64,000 nt of DNA, taken from positions 23,072,692 to 23,136,691 of the forward strand of contig OY743179.1 in assembly GCA_963555705.1 (NCBI GenBank), in the 5' to 3' direction. The stretch is from Ligustrum vulgare. Lineage: Eukaryota; Streptophyta; Magnoliopsida; Lamiales; Oleaceae. The notes under the pieces are model-generated. The model saw only the letters and a list, made by a program, of their open reading frames with translations. It made no database searches and was not told the origin of the DNA. Of this stretch, positions 17,780-29,493 are shown in pieces (the first letter of the stretch is position 1; each line of letters opens with the position of its first letter). The translations under genes and the position numbers were made by a program.

Positions 17780-18290
17780 ATAATTAAGGTTAAAACTATA
17801 TAATTTATAGTCACATGTCACAAATTTTAAATGTCACAAATTATCAAATTAATTAGTCATGATTTATTTCTCGGTTCCAAATTACAAATTTTATAGGTTA
17901 CAACTTATTTTTCAATCAAAAATTATCAAATTAATAGATCACGGCTCTCTTATTGGTCACAAGTCACAAATTTTGCAGGTCACGAAATCTTTATAGATCA
18001 CAAATTTTAAAAATTTAGGTCACAACTTATTTTTTTGTCACGATCACAACTTATTTATCGGTCACAAATCTCGAATTTTGTAGATCACAACTTTTTCTTG
18101 ATAACAAACCTCGATTTTATGAGTCACAATTTTTACAATTTGTAATCATAACTTTTTTTCGATCACAATTTACAAATCTATTAAGTCACAACTTATTTAT
18201 AGGTCACAATATATCGAATTTTGTGACTCACAACTTTATCTCGATCCAAAATTTCAAGTTAATTGATCACAATATTTATATTAATCAATC
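17780..18290. repeat. degenerate TCACAA-type minisatellite
   Basis: About 500 bp built of variable 20-30 bp units around ggtcacaa followed by cttattt, aatttt or atcgaattttg. Examples occur near 17967, 18020, 18060 and 18200. Units are too diverged to count exactly. No coding capacity. Confidence 0.7.
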
Positions 18291-18299
18291 ATAATCACC

Positions 18300-18494
18300 T
18301 ATAATTGGACACAAACAAGTGCCCCCCCCCCAGCACACCCACCCCACTCCGACCCTACACCACACCCAACCCGTCGTAGCCACCAACCGACTTCCAATCA
18401 CCTCCATCAAAACTAAACTCCACCACCGTCGAACACCACCTCAAAAGCACACAATCACCACACCACCAACCACCACAAAAAGCAACCACATAAC
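18300..18494. other. CCA/CAC-rich tract, left part
   Basis: A strand-biased cytosine- and adenine-rich tract (poly-C run at about 18320, then cacacccaccccac). It continues at 19931 after the hAT insertion. Open frames here are Pro/Thr/His low complexity and are not called as genes. Confidence 0.5.
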
Positions 18495-19922
18495 CAGGGG
18501 CGGACCCATTAAGGGTCCAGTGGGTGCGGTCGCACCCACTGGATAAGGCCCAGATTTTTCTGGCCCAATTTCAGAGCCTTTTTTTTTATTTTTGATTTCC
18601 CTTCCTCATTTCCACACCGCAGCAGCTCTGCAGCGCCCAATACTCTCTCTCTCTCGTCCTCCCGTTCTCTTTTCTTTATCATTTTCTCAGCCCACAACCT
18701 CACCCCCATCGACCTAGAAGTCCAACCCCATCGCCGTCGCCGTCCTCCTGCCACGGCGCCACCCAGACCGTACCTTCAGTTCGATCCTTGCTCCTTAGTC
18801 CTTACCTACACAAGGCGGGTGCTGCAGAGTCGCAACAGAAACAAGCCAGCAACACCAACATTGCTCGAACTTTGAAGCCTACCGCTCCTCGACAGTTGAA
18901 CTTGAACCAGAAACACCTGTAACTTGTAAGCACTTCAATTCTTCAGACTTCTAGCTTTATTTGGTATTTTGGTTCATACTTCATTGGTTGGTTTTGTGTG
19001 TAATGCGTGAGTCGTGACTGCGTCTGCGCAGCGTCACTACGTGTGGTTGGTTTTCAATTTCATCATTTCATGAATTCTGGAGCTTGGACTTACCTGAATG
19101 AAAACTCTTTTTTCTTAGCATTAGAGATTTGAGTAGTAGATGAAGCAGGAAAATCGAAACAGGAAATCTCATTAAAAAGATGCAGCACAGCTGCACAGGG
19201 CTTGAAATCTTGAATAATAATTAATAGCTGCCATATTCCAACACAGTTACACAGCTTCAGTGTCAGTCTCTCCCAATTGCTGTTTGTATCTCAATATAAA
19301 AGAATGGATTTAAAATAAAAGTTTAAGGAAAATAGAATTTGTTAATGATAAGGCAGCATTGAGCATTCCCACCCAAATTCGTGCACTATCCTACCTTGGA
19401 GTCAGTCTGGAGAGAGGAGTGGCTGAGTGGGTTACTAATGGGTTTCCCAATTTCAATTTTCAGTATTGAATTGTTAAATTTCATTTATTTTGCAAATTGT
19501 AAATTATAAGTTCTTTTCCTAAATTCTAATAGTAAATTAGTAATAGATAATTAGATATGGTTTTACTGATGAATTGAATTATGATGGAAAATGGATTTTT
19601 TTTGAATTTTGAGGATGGATATATTGAAGGGAATTTTCAAGTTATTTTTGTTTGATTTGATTTTGCAGGAAGAAATGTTGAGATATTTTAAACGAATGTC
19701 TCAAAATTCTATCGAAGAAAAGGTTGAGGCAAGGAAATTAAGCGTTGATGAAATCGATGAAACAAACAAAGCAAATATTGATGAAACCATTGAAGCTAAT
19801 GAAGTAAGTATTGATGATATTGATGAAATCGTTGTCTTATTTGAAATTATTTTTTATTTAAAATTATTTTTTACATTATTCTGTTTCGCACTCACTGAAC
19901 AAAAATCCTGGGTTCGCCACTG
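18495..19922 (+). mobile_element. hAT transposon, 1.43 kb, deleted derivative
   Basis: The ends are CAGGGGCGGACCCA and, inward from the right, CAGTGGCGAACCCA (12 of 14 match). Perfect 8-bp target duplications cacataac flank it (18487-18494, 19923-19930). A subterminal palindrome ccagtgggtgcg...cgcacccactgg lies at about 18519-18542. Near the right end, 19675-19805 encodes MLRYFKRMSQNS and a run of acidic repeats (SVDEIDETNKANIDE), which looks like the first exon of a hAT transposase of the zinc-finger MYM/TTF-type group; the rest is missing. That assignment is tentative. The 180-bp element at 42386-42565 shares ends and palindrome. Confidence 0.9.
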
Positions 19923-19930
19923 CACATAAC

Positions 19931-20640
19931 CACCATAGAAAACTGGAAGCTTGTAGCTTTGCACGGAGTCATCGCCGCCACCACTTTCGACCCCCACTAC
20001 CAGTGGCGGTTGTACCTTTATGACCTAATCGCAAATGAAAACTATAGGTGAGCTGCGTCCTCTGTCGCTCCTCAACCAAAATACACACAACCACCATGAA
20101 CCACCACTATTAACTCCTCAACCACCACCACAACCACCAAAAAATCACCACCACAACAATTTTAAAATCACCACAACCACAATCGTAAAATCACCAAAGC
20201 ACAAGCACAACAACCAAAGACCTATAACCACCACAACTATTACCCAAATCTCTGCACGCCCTCCCCCCCCCCCCCAAAAAAAATCACTACTCCACCACCG
20301 ATCTACAGCATGAAGCTGCCTTGCAAACGTCGTGAATACACCAATAGTGCCACCTCTGCTGCGACAGTGCCTATGCAAGCATCGGGCGGCTACGATCGCA
20401 CCTGTGTAAAGCACCGCGCAACCGCGACCGTGTCTATGCAGGAACCACCATGAATGGGTGGAGAATAGAGAGAGAGAGAGAAGATAGGCGATAGTGCTCT
20501 CTTGCGGCATCGTGCAACAAGAAAAGGTTCTTTGTCCAGGTGCTGCTCGTCGACAGGGAGTAATTACTGTCGTCGCCTAGTGGTTAGGTCGGTGAGTTGG
20601 AAAGGAAGAGTGTGAGAGATGAAAGAAATAAATGAAATGA
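19931..20640. other. CCA/CAC-rich tract, right part
   Basis: Continuation of the tract at 18300-18494: long ccaccacaacc runs and a poly-C at about 20263-20275. Then 20340-20640 has higher GC (gctgcgacagtgcc, accgcgaccgtg) and could be the edge of an old element or gene. I found no protein I recognise in any frame. Confidence 0.4.
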
Positions 20641-21605
20641 TGAAATTAGGGTTTTGATTTGTACATTAATTTAAGTTTATAATATTATTAATATTAAAAG
20701 TCTAATAACCACCTGATTTTGAATAGATGCCTTAAAGTTTTTATTTTTGAAATTAATAGTTAAAATCTTGGGCGAAGTGTAATTTCCTCTTAAAGTATGT
20801 GTCCAAACTTGAAAAACTCAACAACGCGTTATGATTATATGGTCAATTTTTCAAGTTTATACAATAATTCTTTTTAATTACACAATATGAGAAACACTCG
20901 AGATAATTAAGCCCATGTTTTTTTAACGCAATCGTCATAATTTATAAATTAATTATGAAACAACACAATTTTTCAAACTTTCTTTTAATTACACATATCT
21001 TTTCTCTCCACTTTTTGACTATATATTTTACCTCAAAAATATAATGAACAAATTTATAATCGTTACAATATTTTCGAACAAAGCCTAGCTAATTTTCTTG
21101 GTCTCTGGCCATTTAATGCCTCCTTTTGCAGTATTATTGTTGAAGATATAAATAATAAAATTATAAATAAATATATTATGGATGAAAATTTTTCTATTAT
21201 TCTTCAAACTTCACAAAGAACATGATAATTTTTGTTGATAATGAATATTGTTATAAAATTATGACATAAATGTTGATGTCTATTTACTATTATAGATTCT
21301 TAAATAAATTTAATCTACTATAAATCTAGAAGAGTCTATTATACTATGTTTGTAACTTCTGCTGTGAACCGTATAATATTGGACTTTGGTTCTCAAGGAT
21401 TGAGTTTTGACTCTCGATATATTTCTCTAGTTTTATAACAAATATCATATATCATATTCTTTCTTCTAACCTAATCTAAAGTAAATATTTGGGTCCGTGA
21501 ATATTATTTGAGTTTTTAAGATAAGTTGTGTTAACCCTAATATTTATACTTGTTCACTTTTGGGCATAGATCGCGACAGGTATTTCAGACTGTTTTTATA
21601 TACAA
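20641..21605. other. non-genic with MITE-like copy at 20911-21085
   Basis: No gene is seen. The stretch 20911-21085 has ends GCCCATGTTTTT and, inward, GGCTTTGTTCGAA, and an inner actatatattttacctc string; it is another diverged member of the small Tourist-like family. Confidence 0.4.
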
Positions 21606-22482
21606 CTAGTAATCGCACTTGCATATTTCTTTTAACAGCTAATTATTCATTCTCTAGTTTTCTTATTCTATTTAGGTGAAATAAGATATATATACATATG
21701 ACTTATTCTATACTTTACAATTTTGATTTGATAACTGAAGTCGAGCTTACGATTATTTGATTTATAAAAGTTGAAATGCTAACAATTTTTAAATCGTAAA
21801 ATAAAATCAAAAGGTTCATAGACATTTACAGAATTAATTTATACACTCCCTGAATAGCGCTATAAGAATTTGTACTAACTATATTAATGTAATATTTGAT
21901 ATTTAAATGTATTAAACAAATATTTTATTTCATTACATGTAAAAAGCAAATACATTACGATCAAAATTTACTAAACATTTCAAAAATAAAAAAAAATTGC
22001 TCAAACTTAAATTAAATCCTGTAATTTGTTAAATTTAAACGTGAAAACCTTATATACTGTCTTATATTTAAATGAATTTAACAAATAAATAATATGAAAT
22101 ACAAATTTTAATTAAATTTTGTTGAATGAATATTACAAATATAATTAACTTTATATACAAAAAAAAAAAAAAAAATTATCTATACATCTCAATTTAAATA
22201 GGGGCTTAACCCCTAAGTTATAAGACTTTATCACTTATTCATATATAATTGATTCTTCAAAAATAATTTTTTATTGTTCATTCTCAACCACACATTCTTT
22301 AAAACTCATTTTCACAATTGCACATACTATTTTTGTACATGTTAAATAAACGTGTTGACCATATTTTATTTTTAAATATAATGATTTTGCTAATACCTTC
22401 TGTTTTACAAATTGAACAAATGAGTTTATCAGAACCTAAAGTTGTATAAAATTAAATAATTTAATTGAATTTATTTAGAAAG
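21606..22482. other. AT-rich; possible reversed Helitron terminus at 21606
   Basis: The sequence acaactagtaatcgcacttgc at 21602-21622 resembles the reversed Helitron end at 5416 (CTAG then a gcac-rich stretch), but the hairpin is poor. The remainder is AT-rich with no recognisable gene. Confidence 0.25.
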
Positions 22483-23259
22483 CACTACAAGAATCGCGAC
22501 GTGTAGCAGCGACATAACAGGGGCGACATCAATGTCACCCTTATAGAGTATCAACCTATAGAGATGACTACATATGTCGTCCCTATAGAGTCTATAAGCT
22601 ATAGGGGCGACAAAGTCGCCCCTATAGGTCACTTATAGGGGCGATTATATTTCGTCCTTGTACAGATGAATTTTTTAAGTCAACATTTGGCGCGGTTCGT
22701 GGCGCTTTGTTTTTAGGCACCTATAGGGGCGACATAAGTCGCCCCTATTATGCTTTGTAAAAATACTTTCTGAATTATGCTACTATTTAACGTCTTTAGT
22801 TTTTTGTTTTTTATTTTAAACTAAGAATTAATGTATTGTATTATGCATTGCTGAAAACTACGAATTTTTTTATTTCAAAAAAAAATATATATATATAAAT
22901 CTATAGGGGCGACATGTATCGTTCCTATAGTTAAATATTTAAAAAATAAATACATCTATATGGGCAACATAAGTCGCCCCTATAGATTCAAAATCAATAT
23001 GGACGACTATTTGGAGCGACGCTGTCGTCGTAGTAGATGACAATTAACGAAATAAAGGACAAAAGAATAGGGATGACATTATCGTCCCTATAGGTGTCAA
23101 GGTCTATAGAGACGATAATGGTCACGCCTATAGATCAACAGCAACAAGGCTATAGGGTCGACATGTTAGGTGCGACTTTGTCGCCCCTATAACTATATAG
23201 GGGCGACATTCCGACCTATAGGGGATTTGTTGCCCCTATTGGTTCAGATTCTTGTAGTG
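22483..23259. mobile_element. CACTA MITE with palindromic repeat array
   Basis: A 777-bp element with ends CACTACAAGAATC and, at the right, GATTCTTGTAGTG: a perfect 13-bp inverted repeat of CACTA type. The 3-bp duplications are aag (22480-22482 and 23260-23262). The interior holds about ten degenerate palindromes of the form TATAGGGGCGACA...TGTCGCCCCTATA, for example 22600-22627 and 22721-22749. CACTA elements carry subterminal repeats that bind their TNPA-like protein; these palindromes are likely such sites. It has no coding capacity. Confidence 0.93.
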
Positions 23260-24193
23260 AAGATTGGATATCTATTATTTCTTGCTTGAGGAGAAAAAAA
23301 TTTGAAATTAATCATTTTGATCAAATTGAATTTAGGTAAGAAATGATATGTATCATTTTAAAATGAGATAAATTAAAAAATTAGATGTTAAAAAAAGTAA
23401 AAAGTATAAGTAAAACTTTTACCTTTAATATTTAAAACGGTTTTAAGAATCATATGTTTAGAGTTTGCTTTCATTTATTAACTTGTTGTATTAAACTTCT
23501 CGTTGAGACCTTGAATTTGACATCCATATTGCATATTTTTGGACTTCAAAATAATGCAATAATAATCAAAAGAATAAAAAAAATCTATAATTTGACTATT
23601 TATAGATATTTTCTTTTTTACACATTCATAAATCATTTATTACATGTATTAATTGAACTCTCCTTATTCATGTATTAAAATAAATTGTTAAAATTAAGAA
23701 ATTTCCTAAAATGGTCGGTGAAAATGAGCGGAAAAATGTGTGTAAAATGGTGATGGTTATCGTATTATTATTATATATGTATAGATATAAAAATTGATGT
23801 TGTGTGATAATAAATAGATAAAAGATACTCATTTATATTTCATATCCTTGTTGGACTGTCAATTCTTTGAGATGCAAGTTTGAAAGTTGAAAAGTTTATC
23901 CCGTAAGTTGTCACTGACGTAAGAATAATCAAATTAGCAAAGAAATTTGTGTGACTGTGGACTTATTCTTACTCAAAACTGATTGAAAGAACCTCATAAC
24001 ATTTTCTTGATTGGTCGTGAATCAAGAAATGGGCTTTGACCTTATTACCAACAAAATCAAGAATTGGGTGACTTTGGGTCAGTCACCAAATTTCAAACTA
24101 GCCAAAAATATAATGCTCTTTTGTACAAACTGTACCACATGGAGTATTAGTTAGGTGGGCACAAACCCCACGTTGGACCCACCCCTTGACTCA
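23260..24193. other. AT-rich non-genic
   Basis: No gene or repeat is recognised between the CACTA MITE and the proposed Helitron start. Confidence 0.35.
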
Positions 24194-24612
24194 TCTATAT
24201 TTATATCTATATCTATATTTATATATAAAAGTGGCTGAGATTTTCTACGGGTCCCACTTTTAATTTCCCGCCTAAACAGCCTTGCATAAGAAAATATATT
24301 TTATGATTTTTTTTCAGTTTTCATTTTTTACTTCTTATCTCTCTTTTTTTTTTTTTTTCCATTTTCATTCAACTGGTCACATTTTCCGATATCAGATTTC
24401 AGATTACCAACCCTCCAAGTCGTCTCGATTTTTCAGACCCTTTATTATGTTAAACGCATTTTGACGTTTCATCATCCCATGGATTATTATATTAACTGGT
24501 GTTTCTTTCTTGATGTATATATATAATAGACATGCTTCTCCTCACTTTAGTTTAAACTTTCACGTCAACTCTTTCTTCTTAAAATAATATTGCTTTTTTT
24601 CAGTCATTTTTT

Positions 24613-24970
24613 TTACAAACAAATGGCATCTTTCAGTCTTTCTAAGGATATTAATGGAATACGTGCTGATTGACATTTGAAAGTTAGATGTGAGAGATAA
24701 TAGAATGTCCTAGCTACTGATACGTTCGAAAAAAGGTTTGGAGTTTTATTCATTGACAAAAGTGTAAGTGGTGAACGATACATAATATGATTTGTGATTA
24801 TCTTATCCGTCGCATACATGAGCGAATATCAACATTATTTTTTTTGTTCCAGGGCAACAAGATTCAAGCTACCGCGAAATGTGACATATTCCAAAAATTT
24901 GATCCAATAATACAAGAACGCCACACTGCCTGATTGACAACAAGGGTTTGCTATCTTGTGACGAGTCACC
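24613..24970 (+). pseudogene. replication protein A 70 kDa-like (OB fold) fragment
   Basis: The frame begins MASFSLSKDINGIRAD, is then broken by stops, and continues with FGVLFIDKS. After that comes a well-formed intron (donor gtaagt at 24764, acceptor ttccag ending 24852). The second exon reads GNKIQATAKCDIFQKFDPII then QE. The join keeps frame as IDKS-GNKIQATAKC, typical of the RPA1-like OB-fold proteins whose strands carry GxxIxAT. Stops follow at once (RHTA-stop). RPA-like genes are frequent passengers in plant Helitrons. The C-terminal OB folds and zinc finger were not found downstream. Confidence 0.7.
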
Positions 24971-26238
24971 TGTTTAGGTATTTTTATTTGAAAAAATTTA
25001 AGCTGGCCCAACATCAGATCACATCAAGAATGTGGCTCCCCTACAACTATGTAAAATTTCAAACTATTTTAGGATATCATAAGTTCAATACATTCAAATG
25101 ACTTCTGTTTGGTTAGTACATCGTTTTTCTGTATTATTTATTTATTTTGCAAACTTTTTATTGTGAAGACAACTAACAATTTTATGAAAGATTTTTAATT
25201 CCATAAATCCTAACATTTCGTATTCTACATGTCATGAATACAGCTATCATTAGCGTGGCAAACAATAATGTCTATTGACTCATTAACTTCTTAAAAACTA
25301 TTATAAATAGTCCTGACCATATCACATATCAATTTCTCTATGTTTGACCATCAAAATCGTGAATAAATGTGCAAATCAACAGTCAAAGAGGAAGCATAGG
25401 GATAACAGTCAAGCATCAATAGTACATAACTCTCAAAAATCCACGTAAACAGGTTCTTTATTTTATTCAATTATTTTCTAACTCATTCAAATTTGTGATA
25501 TTAAACTTCTCAACATAAGATTCTTATTTGTGTTAGTCGCCAGCACTCACGAATTTTTTTTAATTTTTTTTTCCCAGGAATAATGAATCGGGATTTGAGT
25601 GGAGCACTACCATACAATAATATTCATCAAGACTCCTGTGCCATTAATTTATATAACAGATGGTAATTTTTGTAAAACTTTCGTATTATTATTAATTATT
25701 TTTCCTGGTGTTTTCATCTATTCATAAATCATTTTCTTAACTTTTGCTTGCTTCATCACGAGAACTTTCTTCCTAGAAGCACGTACTTGGCAAAAGGGCC
25801 AAAATATGTTCAAGCACCCCAAGCAGTTTGCAACAATTTCAACAAAGCTATAGAAAATAATAACACTGAATCTAACTTTGTAAGGATTGCAGAAAAGATT
25901 TGGAGGGAGCCCTATATCTATCATTTTTGTATGATAGTTTCACATCAATGTAAAATCTTAAGACTTTACAATTTTTTTTTCAGTATATAAAAACATATTC
26001 TCAATATAGATATTTGGTACAGTAATGTCAAAAAAAAAAAAAAAAAAGATTCTCAGTCATTATGAAAAAGGTTACTGTAATTGTTTTAATAAAACGACTA
26101 CCAAAATAGATTCTATATTCTATATATTTCTAAAAGAAAATAGGTTCTCAATATAGTTTTTTTTTTTTTTTTTTTGGATATAAGTATGTTTGAAAAAATT
26201 AAATTGTCGAGTCAACATGTAATTGAGATTTTTTTACT

Positions 26239-26272
<34 letters not shown>

Positions 26273-27257
26273 CAGTACGTCAATTGTGAAGTTTGGATAC
26301 ATTCGAATTGGAGTTGCACTGATTTAGGCAGCGAACTGTCTTTATTTTTTATTTTTTAAAATCAAATATGACTATTCCTTCTCAAAAAAAATAAAAAAAT
26401 GATGATGTCGATTTACAGATCTATAGATATACTAAAGATCTCAACGGATCTATGACGGTAAGACATTTCATTCAAAAATCTCAAACAAAAAAAAAACGAG
26501 CAATATAACGTCACAACAATAGTGTGTAAAAAATAAGTATGGTTGGTTTCAATGCAGTACCCGTGTCATTGAAGTTTATCTGCGATCATGTTTGTTCCCG
26601 CATGTGCCTTCCATTGTGGTGACAATTATACACGTAAAAGACTAGATCTATCCTCACACTTACACTTTACTCAACCACAGAAAATAATAAAATACATTTT
26701 GCACAAAATTAATATTACAGACCTAATATTAAAAAAAAGAAAAAAAACACACACACACACACATTAGATCTATGCCGTTTGTGCCTTCCTCCGGATCCAT
26801 TGCGTTCTGATTCAACCCGTTGGATCTATGAAAATACCAAAAAATGAAAAAAAAAAAAAAAAAAAAAGGTATGTCAGTTCTTTATTTATAATGATCTTCG
26901 ATATAAGTCTAAAGGAAAAACTTAAATAAATCATAGTAATGTACTTATCTTGATGAACATGAACGGGAAGAAATGTATATTCTAATCGAGTATATTTCAA
27001 ATCCAAAAAGATTTCAAATTTCTCTATCATGCATGCCTTCTTCATTTTGGTGTTTTTTAGACAGATCAAGAGAAAAATCAGAAGTTTTTCTATGGATGCG
27101 ACCTCCACCGTCAAGATAAAGTGAAGATTAGTGCGACTATTTTTGTTAATATGAACTAAGGTAGTTGGATTATCTGTTCATTGGTACAGATTTTTTTGGA
27201 TGGATCTCATATGTTAGGGGAGGAACTAAATGGGATACTAAGGGTCACGGGTCTATT
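24971..27257. other. Helitron interior, no gene recognised
   Basis: AT-rich with long poly-T (26240-26270) and poly-A runs and an (AC)n stretch at 26748-26762. The frame at 25748-25960 (HHENFLPRSTYLAKGPKYV and onward) is open for about 80 codons but not recognised. Confidence 0.3.
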
Positions 27258-28749
27258 TGTTAACCCAAGATAAACTAACCAAGAGGGGGGGTGAATTGGT
27301 TTATAAAAATTTTTCGATAAATAATCTAAAACTTAAAAAATCAATGAGTATAAGTATGAGCACTTAGTATTACAAGTAGCTAAACTATCAATGTAGTGTG
27401 CTATAACTGTATGAACTTAATTGATAAAGCAAGTAAAGCACTTGGATATAGTGTTGCACAATATAAATTGATAGTAAAGAGTAAGTGCAATGCAAGTGAG
27501 TAAAAGGGATAAGAGATTGCAAACGATATTTAGGGAGGTTCAATCAACCAACGTGATCTATGTCCTCTGTTACCGAGCTCTCCGTCACGAGCAAGGCCAA
27601 ATCCACTATATTGATAACTTACAACAAGGAGTATCGAATCCTTAGGTGACTTTACAACAAGGAGTACCTATCCTTTACAATCGAGTTTTCACAAGGATCT
27701 CGAAACCATAAACAAAGTACAAATAAGAATTTTTACAATCGAACCAACTCTCTTAACAAATGATATGATCAATACAAGTATCTTGAGAATTTTAGAATAA
27801 CACTTCAATAGATAGCAAATATTTAAAGCTCAAGTGTTTATGAAAACTTTGAAGAAGGATATGAGATAGTTTTTCTTGAATCAAAATTTTTCAACCAACA
27901 ATCTCTCTTTCCAAATAATACTTAGTTAAGTATGAAGAGAGATATACACTTCAATAAGTGTTTGGTGATATGAACTCAATCAATGATCAATAATGAAGTA
28001 AGAGTATTGAGTTTTCTACAAGATGGAATTCTTGATAAAGATATGAAATAGTTTTTGAACAATCAAGAGATTCCTTGCAATAAATGAAATGGAATGTAAA
28101 AAAAAGTAAGCTCAATGATTTTCTCAATAAATTTCTCTCTTAAAATGCTCTTGTTAGTTGTCCTTCATGAATGTAAGAGAAGTGGCTATTTATAGAGTAA
28201 ATTTCGCATATACTGACTCTTGCGGTCGACCTATTCAGCCATGCGGTCGACCTCAATATAGCCGTTGCAAGAAAATAGCCGTTGAGTTCAAAATCATGCA
28301 GTGCGGTCGACCGGTTGTTGTCATGCGGTCGACCGGTATGTATCATGCGGTCGACTGGTTCAATTTGAGGTCAACCGGTTCAATCAGATTTTTAAGATTT
28401 TGGTTTTGCAAGGCTTTTTGATCAAGGTTGATTTTGAAAACGATATTTTAATGATTTAAAAATGTTTCTTGAGCTTTATGAAATGCATTGCTAGCTATTA
28501 ATGCATTAACCTTACATAACATTGAAAAGCAATTATAAGATCTCCATTCTTTGTAAACTCCATTCATCGATCTTCATACTATCGCATCTTGTGTTTTTGA
28601 TCTTTTATCTTCGAGCGATGATTTGTCCTTTGAATGCTTTGAAGATTATCCTTACATGAAACACTTGAAATACACTTGTTAATAACACAATATAATCTTG
28701 TTTGTTATTTATCAAAACAATAAGGTTAAGAATTGACCATAGGTCAACA
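27258..28749 (-). mobile_element. solo LTR, 1.49 kb
   Basis: On the minus strand it starts TGTTGACCTATGG and ends GGGTTAACA; perfect 5-bp duplications ctatt flank it (27253-27257, 28750-28754). No primer site, gag or pol is attached, so it is a solo LTR from unequal recombination. A minus-strand TATA box, ctataaatag (28186-28195), sets orientation. Upstream of that box six variants of gcggtcgacc lie between 28221 and 28375, possible enhancer repeats. It lies inside the proposed Helitron and is younger than it. Confidence 0.9.
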
Positions 28750-28933
28750 CTATTTATTTGGAAACCAGTATATTATAGGTTTTCCTTCATTTGGGCCTGG
28801 GTTTATTCAGTCTGGGCCGGGTTTTGTAATAGGGCCATTTTAGACTAATACTTAAAATATATGGATCGGCCTCTTTTATTTAGTTTGTAATGTATTTTTG
28901 TGGTTCTTTGATAAAAGTTAAATAAAAATTTTG

Positions 28934-29099
28934 GCCTCTGTTTGTTAAAAGTTTTTGGTTTAAAAACATGTTTTTTTATGTTTTCTAGGTAAAATGTGTG
29001 GTTGAAAAATGGTGAGAGAAAATGTATGTGGTTAAAAAGTGATTTGGGGAATTGTGTAGGAAAAAACATGTTTAAAAACATGTTTTGCCAAACGGAGGC
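28934..29099. mobile_element. Tourist-like small MITE (best copy)
   Basis: A 166-bp element with ends GCCTCTGTTTG and, inward from the right, GCCTCCGTTTG, flanked by ttg on both sides (28931-28933, 29100-29102). Inside is tctaggtaaaatgtgtggtt. Diverged relatives occur near 760-1060, 2685-2830, 16788-16962, 20911-21085 and 53510-53620. Confidence 0.75.
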
Positions 29100-29465
29100 T
29101 TGAATTTTTTTTTTCTAATTCTATTTTTCGCTTTATTTTTTATGTTGGTTATAAATGTGTGTGAAATTTATATATATGACAATTAAATTATGATGTTTTT
29201 AATATAGATTCTTTTTCAAAAACAAATAATACAAAGCTTTAATTTAATCATTTTTTTTTCTTATTATTTGTGACTAATAAGAGCCCGTTTTATAATTTAA
29301 TATATTTTTCATAATTCATGTTAAAATTAATCATTTTTTTTTTGTTGTAGTAATGTGTAATCAACATTTAATGATGTAAATTTAATGTGCTAATTTAATT
29401 GTAATTTATCTTAATAAGTCGTTCATATATTATTTAGACATTGTTGCTTTAATCAGACGTTTCTT

Positions 29466-29493
29466 CCCGTGCATCGCACGGGTGATTCACTAG
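29466..29493 (+). other. Helitron 3' terminus (hairpin plus CTAG)
   Basis: A 17-base perfect hairpin cccgtgcatcgcacggg is followed 11 bases later by CTAG and host T. Such hairpins are thought to stop rolling-circle transposition. Confidence 0.85.

Larger units (their letters stand above)
24194..29493 (+). mobile_element. probable Helitron carrying a broken RPA-like gene
   Basis: The 3' end is strong: the hairpin cccgtgcatcgcacggg (29466-29482), then tgattcaCTAG ending at 29493 and a following T. The proposed 5' end is TCTATATTTATATC at 24194 after an A, followed by tatataaaagtggctgag, similar to other plant Helitron starts; this end is inference. An RPA-like pseudogene lies close to the 5' end, as in many plant Helitrons. 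No Rep/helicase is present, so it would be non-autonomous. A solo LTR (27258-28749) and a small MITE (28934-29099) are nested inside. Without these the element would be about 3.6 kb. Confidence 0.5.

Noticed and set aside
20145..20510. A 121-codon minus-strand frame rich in Val and Trp
   Set aside because: It is the complement of CCA-repeat sequence and has no recognisable domain.
22483..23259. A CRISPR-like array of palindromic repeats
   Set aside because: The repeats are uneven in spacing and sequence, lie between CACTA inverted ends in plant DNA, and have no cas genes.
26240..26270. A terminator or origin at a long T run
   Set aside because: Simple poly-T tracts are common throughout this AT-rich DNA and show no associated structure.
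27258..28749. A host gene region with introns
   Set aside because: The 5-bp duplications and TG...CA ends define a solo LTR.
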